Source of the DNA: a virus
Length of the DNA: 47,447 bases
Virus record (IMG/VR): IMGVR_UViG_3300042922_000315
Location: 1 to 47,447 of that record
Reading direction: 5' to 3' (one strand)
How positions within the stretch are numbered: position 1 is the first letter of the stretch; the number at the start of each line of letters is the position of its first letter. The notes under the pieces are model-generated. The model saw nothing but the letters and a program-made list of their open reading frames with translations. It was not told the origin of the DNA and ran no database searches. Positions 40,286-47,447 of the stretch are shown one piece after another. The position numbers were made by a program, and so were the translations under genes.

Positions 40286-42208
40286 ATGCAACCATTAAAT
40301 GACTTAACAGCCGAAACAATACTAAGTGATGAAGTGCTCTGTGAAGTTATGGAAGAATCAGATGAGATTTTTAAAGCTCGCTTACTTTTATCACTTACGG
40401 ATAGAGCTGATGAGCTTAAAGTAAAGGCTAAATTTACAAAGCTCGTGGCAGCATATAAAAAAGAAAAGGCTAAATTTGATAAACAGGGAATCCAGAAGAA
40501 TTTAAATCGAGCTGACCAGGATGGATTAACGCACTTCAATGGTGATTACCCACAGCTTTATACCGGTGGTTGGGTGGCCGGCGAGGATGGCATATGGATA
40601 CTAACCCAGTTCGGAGAGAAGACAGCCTGCAGTCATCCAATCATGCCTGTCAAATCCCTCATTAATGCAGAAACAGGATATGTCAAGACAATACTAGCAT
40701 TCAAGGTTAGAAACCGCTGGAAAGAGATCGTTATCGATAAAGAAGTCATGTCCTCAAGTAACCGGATCACCGGATTATCCAAATACGGCGTCAGAGTAAC
40801 ATCGGAGAATGCCAGGGCTCTTGTTCAGTACCTGGCGGATATTGAGAGCATGAATGATTTACAGATTCCAGAGCAGCTCTCTACATCAAAGCTTGGATGG
40901 ATCAGTAATGGATTTGTACCTTATGATGACAGTGTAATATTTGATAACGATGATAATTTATCCGGTGCATTTAAAAGCATTCATTCATCAGGCTCCTATG
41001 TAAAATGGTTGGAACTTATGAAGGCAATAAGAAAAAATGGCAGAATCGAACCTAAAATCTTTCTTGCTGGATCGTTTGCGAGCCCTTTGCTTTATAAATT
41101 AGATGCCCTTCCGTTTATAATCAATAATTACGGCAAGACAGGAAAGGGAAAGACGATCACGTTGATGGTTGCAGCCTCGGTATGGGCGGATCCATCAGAA
41201 GGAAAGTACTGGATTAAATCAAAGGCGAACGAAATTGCACTTGAATCAAGACTGGATTTCTTGAACCATCTGCCACTGGCTATTGATGATTTTTCCGAGA
41301 TTCAGAAAAAGATGAAAGACGATTTCTCTGGATATGTATACAGCCTATGCTCCGGTGGAGGAAAAGAACGGTCAAATACTAATATAGGCCTGCAGCGTCA
41401 AAGACATTGGAAAAATATCATTCTTACAAACTCCGAACGGTCGCTAATTTCAGATACTATGCAAGGCGGAGCTATTAACCGAATTGTCGAATTCGAGAGT
41501 GCTGATGGAAGTATTTACGGTGATATAACTGAATCACAGGCGGTGCTGAGATGTGTGAAGGAGCATTATGGGTATGCCGGCAAGGAGTTTATTGAAATTA
41601 TTAATGATATGGATATTAAGGACTTAAAGGCAATTCAGAAAAGTTTTCAGGATAGGATCTATGACAAGGCGAATCAGCTGGGAATCGAGAAGGAAGATAA
41701 GCAGATCCTTCCCATGTCGATCCTGCTCACAGCGGATCAGATAGTTACGGATCATATTTTCGAGGATGGTGAATATCTGGACTTTGATGCCTGTTTCGAT
41801 ATGTTGAAAAACAAGGAGGAAGTGTCCGAAGATGAACGAGCCTATAACTTTATTATGTCCGATATCGCTATTCATCGTAATAATTTTGTACCGGATATCT
41901 ACGGAGGCTACAAGGGTGAGATATGGGGCATGATTGAAGATGGGTATGCAGTCATACATAACAATATTTTCAAGGGGATGTGTGAACGTGGTAATTTCTC
42001 CGGAAAGACATTCCTGAGCTGGGCTGACCGAAACGGGCTTCTAAAATTCGGCATCGATGCCAAAGTGAAGAAACTGGCCGGAAAATCTGCAAGGTGCATA
42101 TTCCTGAAGATGGACGACTCGGAGGCCGATGAAGAGAGTCCCGAACCGGAAACAGACGAGCATGGTTTTTACCGAATGCCACACCAGGAAGAGCTGCCAT
42201 TTGATTAG
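40286..42208 (+). CDS. DUF927 replicative ATPase/helicase-like protein
   Basis: A 640-aa protein from ATG 40286 with GAGGTGACC upstream. Residues about 100-480 are DUF927; Walker A is YGKTGKGKT (near 281) and a Walker B-like LAIDDFSE is near residue 330. The C-terminus has a winged-helix-like region and an acidic tail ending EELPFD, similar to an SSB tip. With the primase it forms the phage replication module. The candidate origin begins right after its stop. Confidence 0.9.
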   Translation: MQPLNDLTAETILSDEVLCEVMEESDEIFKARLLLSLTDRADELKVKAKFTKLVAAYKKEKAKFDKQGIQKNLNRADQDGLTHFNGDYPQLYTGGWVAGEDGIWILTQFGEKTACSHPIMPVKSLINAETGYVKTILAFKVRNRWKEIVIDKEVMSSSNRITGLSKYGVRVTSENARALVQYLADIESMNDLQIPEQLSTSKLGWISNGFVPYDDSVIFDNDDNLSGAFKSIHSSGSYVKWLELMKAIRKNGRIEPKIFLAGSFASPLLYKLDALPFIINNYGKTGKGKTITLMVAASVWADPSEGKYWIKSKANEIALESRLDFLNHLPLAIDDFSEIQKKMKDDFSGYVYSLCSGGGKERSNTNIGLQRQRHWKNIILTNSERSLISDTMQGGAINRIVEFESADGSIYGDITESQAVLRCVKEHYGYAGKEFIEIINDMDIKDLKAIQKSFQDRIYDKANQLGIEKEDKQILPMSILLTADQIVTDHIFEDGEYLDFDACFDMLKNKEEVSEDERAYNFIMSDIAIHRNNFVPDIYGGYKGEIWGMIEDGYAVIHNNIFKGMCERGNFSGKTFLSWADRNGLLKFGIDAKVKKLAGKSARCIFLKMDDSEADEESPEPETDEHGFYRMPHQEELPFD

Positions 42209-42209
42209 G

Positions 42210-42516
42210 GTTACGCAAAGTTACATTTTTAAACGACTCGGTTACAAAATTATAATCTGTTGAAATACCCTATTTTCAATGGATGTAGCGATTTTTCGGA
42301 GTAAGGTTACAAAGTTACACCAAAAAATAGACTTTTATTATAAGAGTAATAAAATATTTAAATTTTATTATTTATATTTCCTACGTATAGGAAGGTGCGA
42401 AAATGTTGTAACTTTGTAACCGTGACAGCAAAGCATTGAAAACACTGGGTTTTATGGTTACAAACGGCTGTAACTTTTATATGAAAAGTGTAACTTCGAG
42501 ATAAGAAAAGTGTAAC
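42210..42516. other. Candidate replication origin with GTTAC repeats
   Basis: This non-coding stretch carries eleven GTTAC/GTAAC copies: GTTAC at 42210, 42220, 42241, 42306, 42314 and 42457; GTAAC at 42408, 42416, 42470, 42490 and 42512. GGTTACAAAGTTACA (42305-42319) recurs as an exact inverted 15-mer at 42407-42421 on either side of an 87-base AT-rich core. It follows the replication ATPase gene directly, the usual site of phage origins. Confidence 0.6.
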
Positions 42517-42540
42517 CAGACAATAAATGAGGTATTTATT

Positions 42541-42780
42541 ATGTCAGAAAATAACAACAGAATGCCAACTCCTTCAGAGGTAAGAGAGATTTTTCATGTA
42601 ACTTACAATGTATTTTATAAAAAATGGATCAGTCCCGATATCGCATATGATGCAGATGTCATGTGGCAGGAGGTTTACGAAATTGACCGGAAGTATGATT
42701 GCAAGATGTGTCATGAGATGCTGATGGGGTTGGTGGAGAGTATAGACCAGGAGATAGTGAGGAGGAATCAAAGTGAGTAA
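42541..42780 (+). CDS. Phage protein, 79 aa
   Basis: An acidic helical protein (TPSEVREIFHVTYNVFYKKW) with a KYDCKMCHEM segment holding a CxxCH motif. First gene after the origin candidate; no clear ribosome site precedes the ATG. It overlaps the next GTG start. Function unknown. Confidence 0.65.
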   Translation: MSENNNRMPTPSEVREIFHVTYNVFYKKWISPDIAYDADVMWQEVYEIDRKYDCKMCHEMLMGLVESIDQEIVRRNQSE

Positions 42781-43378
42781 TTTAAAAGTAGTGAAAAGTG
42801 ATGATTATAGCCTTGCGGAGATCAAAGGGCTGATCAAGGACAATATCAACAAAACTGCTCAGGCATTTATTGCTATCGGATATTACCTGAAATGCGCAAG
42901 AGATAGCCAATTGTATCTTGAAGATGGGTATAAAAACATTTGGGAGTTTGCACAGGATGAGTTTAATTTTAGTCAATCCTGGGCTAGTCGGTGTATAGCA
43001 GTGAACAACAAATTCAGTGTCAACGGAAATTCTCCAATTATTCAAGAGAAATATAAAGATTTTTCGAAATGCCTCCTATCGGAGATGCTTAATATTGATG
43101 ATGAATTAATGGAGAAGGTTAAGCCTACGACAACAAGGGATGAAATCAGAGATTTAAAGATAAATCATGTTGATTATACAAAAGCCGACATAGACAGGGA
43201 ATTAGAGCGCAGAGAGGCAAAACTGGAAGCCCTACAGGATGATGGATTTATAGAGGATCTGAGAAAGAGGGCACAGATTAAGCTTGACGCCGTAGCGCTC
43301 TTGAAGGACAGTGTTTCCACAGAAAGACAGCCGCATTATTGTCCTCATTGCCACATGCTGATAGAGGAGGGTGATTGA
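42773..43378 (+). CDS. DNA-binding-like phage protein, paralogue of the next gene's N-terminus
   Basis: A 201-aa protein from GTG 42773. Residues 12-115 (LIKDNINKTAQAFIAIGYYL, GYKNIWEFAQDEFNFSQSW) match residues about 15-120 of the 796-aa neighbour, including the IGYYL and EDGY motifs. This resembles DUF3102-like domains with an HTH-type helix. The end adds a CPHCHM zinc motif. Probably binds DNA; exact family uncertain. Confidence 0.7.
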   Translation: MSNLKVVKSDDYSLAEIKGLIKDNINKTAQAFIAIGYYLKCARDSQLYLEDGYKNIWEFAQDEFNFSQSWASRCIAVNNKFSVNGNSPIIQEKYKDFSKCLLSEMLNIDDELMEKVKPTTTRDEIRDLKINHVDYTKADIDRELERREAKLEALQDDGFIEDLRKRAQIKLDAVALLKDSVSTERQPHYCPHCHMLIEEGD

Positions 43379-43379
43379 T

Positions 43380-45770
43380 ATGAGCGAGGAAATATTAGAA
43401 AGAAGCGCATCCGATTGGAGTACATACAGTCCCGGTAATCATAAAGACATCAAGAAAATCATTCAGGATAACATTAATTCTGTTTGCGCTAATTACGTGG
43501 CTATTGGATATTATCTAAATGTTATTAATGATCGGAGACTGTATGAAGAGGATGGTTATTCCGGCATCGGGGAGTATGCAGCAGCTGAGTATGGAATACA
43601 GAAGGATAGATGTTCCTGGTTGATGAAGATTGCAAAAAGATTCTGTATTGAAAATTCACCGGCATTATTGCCTCAGTATAGAGATTTCTCTATCAGTAAG
43701 CTTCGTGAAATGGTTTACTTGGATGATGAGCAGTTAGACCAGGTTTCGATTGGCATGACAAAAGTGGAAATTAAAGAAATGAGAAAACCTGAAAAAGTAA
43801 AAGTTGCTCCGGAGCAACTCGAACCAGAACAACATAAGTCAGAGATTGAGCCAAGGATCAGAAACATGATCATCCGTGAATACATAAATAGTCTCCCGGA
43901 ATGGAAAAGGGACAATATTCGGAAAGTATTTATGGGATCCGCTAGCTTAGAGGAACGTGTCAATTACCTTAAGTCATGTATTTCCTTTGGTGAAGTTAAG
44001 CTGAATCTCGAGAAAGATATTAAGAAGCTGTATCTTCGTAAAGCAAGCGAAAATGATCTTGAGATATCAGATTGGTACAATGACTATGCTGAGTTTGCGC
44101 ATGGTGTAAAGATATTTATGTTTACATTCAGTGAAATGGCTGGTATAGCAGATGGAATGCTTTATGGGTTGAATTCAGAGGTTAAACTACCGTCCGTGGA
44201 GGATAAGGATAAGCCTGAGATAAATCCTTATGATGCTAAAAAGCCGGAGCCTGGGATAGTTATTTACGATGTAGGAGGAAGTGGAGATATTGAAAAGTAT
44301 GGAGTTATCTCAAAGAATAGTTCTTTCTCTCCAAAGTATTTCACCGTGAAAGATAAATCAGGAGCCATACATAACATTTCGGTTGAGAGTGAGCATTGGC
44401 ATTATACCAGGGATGAGGCTAAGAGGGATACATGGTATCACGAAAAGGAAACTGTTAAGTCCAAGGAAGTGAACGACACCCCAGTTTTCGAGAACACTGA
44501 TCCCGGAATTATGGATAACCAGCCTGAAACCGTGAACGAAGATCCTCAAAAGCCGGAGAATGAAGATGATCCTGAGGAAGAGACTCTCATATTCGATTTC
44601 TGGGATGGGAAGCCAGTAGTAAAAAGATGCTCAGAATGTGAATATTACGACATGGAGTTAGATAACTACCGGGTACTCCATCCAGATACAGAGTTTCCCT
44701 GTAATGACTGTGACGACAGGTTGTGTAATTGGATCCCCAGAACTGCATCAGAATACAAGGAATCTGTTAGCAAACAGGCTCAAACCGTTATTGAATCAAC
44801 AAAATCCGTTATCAATGAAGAGAAAGTTGTTACTGAACAGGTTGAAACCGTGGAGGCCGAGATCGTTCAGATGGTACCGGAATATGATTTTGACAGGATA
44901 TCCCGGTATGGCTTACTGGATATAGGATCCCTTGTCTATGATTACAATAAGAGCCTTGAAGCGTACAAAGAGTGTCAGCTGGATGCGCCGGTAGTTCGCA
45001 AGGATAAAATATTGCTGGATGCATTGGAATGCCTGAAGACAGTCCTATCGGCTCCCGATCTCATGGAAGATATGGATGAGAATGAGCGGTATACACTGGA
45101 GGATGTGATAGACGAATGTGCCAAGTTGGGTGAATACGTATCTACATACAGCCGGAATAATGACACCATGCCCGGACGGCGCAAAGCCAAGATGCGTTTG
45201 GATGCAATAACCCTCCTGAGGAGTGAGCTGCAAAGACAACCGGAAGCTGATGAGAATATGGTCAGGAAAATGGCCAGATTCGCTATGGAGTGGTTCGATA
45301 AAGAAGATTATGATAGTGCTGACTTTTATCTGTTCCAGGCAAGGAAGCAATTAGTTGATAATTACAAATACGAGCGAGACTTTTATCCAGACTATTACAA
45401 TGATAATCGATTAAAACAGCCGGAGCTTCCGATCCTGAAAAACAATGATCAGAGAAAAGCTTTTATTGATAACTATGAATCATGGCCAGTTTGGATCGAC
45501 ATTCCTCATACAGGAGAAAAATATTATCGATATGATTTATCCCGTGAGGTTGCCATGGTTGTCAAGGTCAATAAGAAGCATGCATGGAAGGGCTACAAGG
45601 AGACCAAGGATTATGAATATGGTGCAGAACAGTATTATCTTCTTGGCGTAAAGGCTGAATGGTCACAGAAAGGCTCTAAGTTTATTGAGGATCCGGAAAG
45701 GACGTTTCATGAGTGCAATACTAACAAATCTGCGCTGATTGAATACCTGAAGGATTACCAGAAGAAGTGA
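43380..45770 (+). CDS. Large multidomain Cys-rich phage protein (block B copy)
   Basis: A 796-aa protein from ATG 43380 with GGAGGG upstream. Residues 15-125 are the DNA-binding-like domain shared with the previous gene. A helical section follows, then a small beta domain near residue 300 (GVISKNSSFSPKYFTVKDK). Next come an acidic linker, a Cys cluster (CSECEYYD, CNDCDDRLC) and the C-terminal domain shared with 1-1011. No catalytic motif found. Two internal blocks absent from the block A copy show modular evolution. Confidence 0.8.
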   Translation: MSEEILERSASDWSTYSPGNHKDIKKIIQDNINSVCANYVAIGYYLNVINDRRLYEEDGYSGIGEYAAAEYGIQKDRCSWLMKIAKRFCIENSPALLPQYRDFSISKLREMVYLDDEQLDQVSIGMTKVEIKEMRKPEKVKVAPEQLEPEQHKSEIEPRIRNMIIREYINSLPEWKRDNIRKVFMGSASLEERVNYLKSCISFGEVKLNLEKDIKKLYLRKASENDLEISDWYNDYAEFAHGVKIFMFTFSEMAGIADGMLYGLNSEVKLPSVEDKDKPEINPYDAKKPEPGIVIYDVGGSGDIEKYGVISKNSSFSPKYFTVKDKSGAIHNISVESEHWHYTRDEAKRDTWYHEKETVKSKEVNDTPVFENTDPGIMDNQPETVNEDPQKPENEDDPEEETLIFDFWDGKPVVKRCSECEYYDMELDNYRVLHPDTEFPCNDCDDRLCNWIPRTASEYKESVSKQAQTVIESTKSVINEEKVVTEQVETVEAEIVQMVPEYDFDRISRYGLLDIGSLVYDYNKSLEAYKECQLDAPVVRKDKILLDALECLKTVLSAPDLMEDMDENERYTLEDVIDECAKLGEYVSTYSRNNDTMPGRRKAKMRLDAITLLRSELQRQPEADENMVRKMARFAMEWFDKEDYDSADFYLFQARKQLVDNYKYERDFYPDYYNDNRLKQPELPILKNNDQRKAFIDNYESWPVWIDIPHTGEKYYRYDLSREVAMVVKVNKKHAWKGYKETKDYEYGAEQYYLLGVKAEWSQKGSKFIEDPERTFHECNTNKSALIEYLKDYQKK

Positions 45771-45777
45771 GGCGCCT

Positions 45778-45963
45778 ATGGAATACAGCAAAAAACTGAT
45801 AGCAAAGGCTAAAGTATCCCGTTGTAAGGTATGTTGGGAATACATAAGCGAGTCGGAAGCTGACAGTTGTGAATTCCAGGCAACCGAGACCAGTAAGGGG
45901 AATTTCGCTTTTATGCATAACAAGTGTATATCGGCTTTTGTAGGAAAAAAGGAGGCAACATGA
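45778..45963 (+). CDS. Small zinc-finger phage protein (block B copy)
   Basis: A 61-aa homologue of 1019-1207 with CKVC and HNKC motifs. It starts 7 bases after the large gene, as in block A. Its last codons overlap the Dam start, while in block A the same point leads to the HTH gene. Confidence 0.7.
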   Translation: MEYSKKLIAKAKVSRCKVCWEYISESEADSCEFQATETSKGNFAFMHNKCISAFVGKKEAT

Positions 45964-46724
45964 GGACAGTTTTAAAATATCCGGGTGCCAAGAACCGTCT
46001 GGCTAAATGGATATGTGAATACATACCTGATCACGACGTTTATCTCGAACCATTTTTCGGAAGCGGAGCAGTACTTTTTAATAAGACTCCGGCCAAAATT
46101 GAAACCATAAACGATCTTGACTGTAATGTTGTTAATTACTTTAAGGTGATAAGAAATAATGGATCAGAGTTCATGAGGCGGTTAGAGCTTACGCCATACG
46201 GCCGAGATGAGTACAAATCTTGTTTTGCAGAGGATCCACAAGATGATGATATCGAGAAGGCTAGAAAATTCGCAGTCAGATGTTGGCAGGGATTTGGATG
46301 CTCGAATCGGTATATGAACGGGTTTAGGAGTTCACAACAAAGAAATAGTCCAATGACCACTAAGGCGTGGGATGAGTTTCCGGAAACAATCAGAATTTCC
46401 ATCGAACGGCTTAAGCAGGTGCAGATAGAAAACCTGGATGCTAGAGAACTTATACGGAGATACGATACCGGCGACGTATTTATCTATGCGGATCCTCCAT
46501 ATTTGCATGGTACCAGAAAGAATTATCTGTATAACCACGAGATGTCAAATGAGCAGCATATAGAATTATTGACGTTACTTGTTAATCATCCGGGAAAAGT
46601 CCTTCTTTCAGGATACGAAAACGATCTTTATAACAGTGTTTTGACTGGATGGAGAAAGGTTATGAAGAACACGCAGGCAGAATTCGGACTTAAGAGAACC
46701 GAAGTGTTATGGATGAATTATTAA
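45960..46724 (+). CDS. D12-class N6-adenine DNA methyltransferase (Dam-like)
   Basis: A 254-aa protein from ATG 45960 with AAGGAGG upstream. It begins RTVLKYPGAKNRLAKWI and has the SAM-binding FFGSGAV (residues 32-38) and the catalytic DPPY (178-181). The target-recognition region lies between them, as in alpha-type D12 enzymes. No restriction enzyme is adjacent, so it is an orphan methylase that could protect phage DNA from host cleavage. Target sequence unknown. Confidence 0.92.
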   Translation: MRTVLKYPGAKNRLAKWICEYIPDHDVYLEPFFGSGAVLFNKTPAKIETINDLDCNVVNYFKVIRNNGSEFMRRLELTPYGRDEYKSCFAEDPQDDDIEKARKFAVRCWQGFGCSNRYMNGFRSSQQRNSPMTTKAWDEFPETIRISIERLKQVQIENLDARELIRRYDTGDVFIYADPPYLHGTRKNYLYNHEMSNEQHIELLTLLVNHPGKVLLSGYENDLYNSVLTGWRKVMKNTQAEFGLKRTEVLWMNY

Positions 46725-46728
46725 TGTA

Positions 46729-46801
46729 TGGAGATAATGGGACTCGAACCCACGGCCTCCTGCATGCCATGCAGGCGCTCTCCCATCTGAGCTATATCCC
46801 C
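46729..46801 (-). tRNA. tRNA-Ala (GGC)
   Basis: Read on the minus strand, it has the 7-bp acceptor GGGGATA/TATCTCC, D-arm GCTC/GAGC, anticodon arm CCTGC-ATGGCAT-GCAGG (anticodon GGC, U33 present) and T-arm GTGGG-TTCGAGT-CCCAT. Discriminator A, CCA not encoded. The full cloverleaf predicts function. It is on the strand opposite its neighbours, in the segment exchanged between blocks A and B. Confidence 0.93.
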
Positions 46802-46869
46802 GGATAACATGGATTATAGCATGGATTGGGGAGTAAAACAAGAAACAGATGAGCGAAAGGAGTAAGTAT

Positions 46870-47043
46870 ATGCAGAGATTAATATACACGATTGACATCG
46901 ATGAGGAGTTCGTTGGGATGGACGGTATCCTGGGGCTGCTTGATGCAGAAGTTGAATCAAGACTTGATTGCATTGTGATCCGGAGTAAGTTGGAGAGCCC
47001 GGATGAAATAGCCTATGAAGGTGACTGGGAGGACGAGATATGA
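46870..47043 (+). CDS. Conserved 57-aa phage protein (block B copy)
   Basis: A homologue of 2346-2519 with the same start (MQRLIYTIDIDEEF) and same end (WEDE). ATG 46849 is in frame upstream, but GCGAAAGGAG lies 10 bases before ATG 46870 and the paralogue fixes this start. It overlaps the next gene by ATGA. Confidence 0.75.
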   Translation: MQRLIYTIDIDEEFVGMDGILGLLDAEVESRLDCIVIRSKLESPDEIAYEGDWEDEI

Positions 47044-47240
47044 CGAATGCAGAAAAGATAGCAGCTGACATTGATGGACTTGCAGATCTGATTTACCGTG
47101 CGGATGATATAAACCCGGAAATATGTAATGCGGAGTATGGCGAAGGTGATGATTTAGTCAATTGCAAGTATCCCGATGAGGACAAAGGATGCGTAAAATG
47201 TATCAAAGAGTGGCTGATGGAGGAGGTATCTAAAGAATGA
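47040..47240 (+). CDS. Small Cys-containing phage protein, 66 aa
   Basis: An acidic protein with NCKYPDEDKGCVKCIKEWLMEE, a possible zinc or iron site of three Cys. It is present only in block B, between two genes that are adjacent in block A. Coupled to both neighbours. Confidence 0.68.
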   Translation: MTNAEKIAADIDGLADLIYRADDINPEICNAEYGEGDDLVNCKYPDEDKGCVKCIKEWLMEEVSKE

Positions 47241-47447
47241 GCAAGAGTGCAAAAGAAGCAATGTTCTACCGCAACCAGGGAATTTTATCTGCCTTAGATA
47301 CAGTTAAGGCCGGAGGCGTTGAAGCCCTGGAGCGCAAGGTGGAATTCTATAACATCACAGGTGTTTCCATGAAGCCGGCGAAGCACGAAGGGGAATATAC
47401 TCTCTACAAGCTTACTGAATATGCTACCGAGACAGCTATTGTCTTCG
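47237..47447 (+). CDS. Conserved phage protein, 3' end cut by window edge
   Basis: The first 70 codons of a homologue of 2516-2911. Codons before 47321 differ by several mainly silent changes; from 47321 to the last base the DNA is identical to 2600-2726. If the sequence circularises there, the protein ends as in the gene at 2516. Confidence 0.78.
   Translation, partial: MSKSAKEAMFYRNQGILSALDTVKAGGVEALERKVEFYNITGVSMKPAKHEGEYTLYKLTEYATETAIVF

Noticed and set aside
45960-46724. Restriction-modification system around the Dam-like gene
   Set aside because: No restriction endonuclease or specificity gene is adjacent; the HNH gene is in the other allele and is of homing type, so the methylase looks like an orphan.
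1-47447. CRISPR arrays, insertion sequences or transposases
   Set aside because: No regularly spaced repeats with unique spacers and no transposase motifs were found on either strand.

Overview
The window is almost entirely one temperate myophage (contractile tail) of an anaerobic Gram-positive host, most likely a Clostridia member of the Lachnospiraceae type. The grounds are moderate-to-low GC, strong GGAGG ribosome sites, frequent TTG/GTG starts, a PBSX-like (xkd) tail module, an ERF/DUF927/CHC2 replication module and a Spo0A-type DNA-binding protein. Host assignment is inference.

Layout: 1-2911 accessory block A (end of a large Cys-rich protein, zinc finger, HTH, HNH endonuclease, small conserved genes). 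2924-3435 two minus-strand zinc-ribbon membrane proteins. 3571-4775 regulators, including a sigma-region-4-like late activator. 4776-6070 gene-poor stretch with a tRNA-like RNA, tiny peptides and terminators. 6103-8474 metallopeptidase and terminase. 8490-16358 portal, MuF head protein with a RelA/SpoT-like C-terminal domain, scaffold, capsid and head-tail joining proteins. 16360-27174 sheath, tube, frameshifted chaperone, tape measure, hub, baseplate and tail fibre. 27256-28479 lysis. 28525-29277 secreted Ig-like protein on the minus strand. 29523-29757 attP. 29756-32156 integrase, ImmA-like protease and repressor on the minus strand. 32157-32412 control region. 32413-42208 early, recombination and replication genes. 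42209-42540 candidate replication origin. 42541-47447 accessory block B, a diverged second version of block A.

The attachment site lies in the interior with both integrase arms present, as in excised phage DNA or a junction of tandem prophages. The last 127 bases of the window (47321-47447) exactly equal 2600-2726. Joining them gives a 44,721 bp circle, and 1-2599 then becomes an alternative allele of 44416-47320. In that module HTH/78-aa/HNH genes are exchanged for a Dam methylase and a tRNA-Ala. Either the window ends at an assembly-graph branch, or two related prophages sit in tandem.

The best candidates for new biology are: the MuF head protein carrying a RelA/SpoT-like domain with a possible immunity gene; a perfect -1 frameshift site in the tail chaperone; a GTTAC-repeat origin candidate; a phage Spo0A-C protein fused to a zinc finger; a tRNA-like structured RNA ahead of the packaging genes; a small RNA candidate beside the integrase; and face-to-face immunity promoters.
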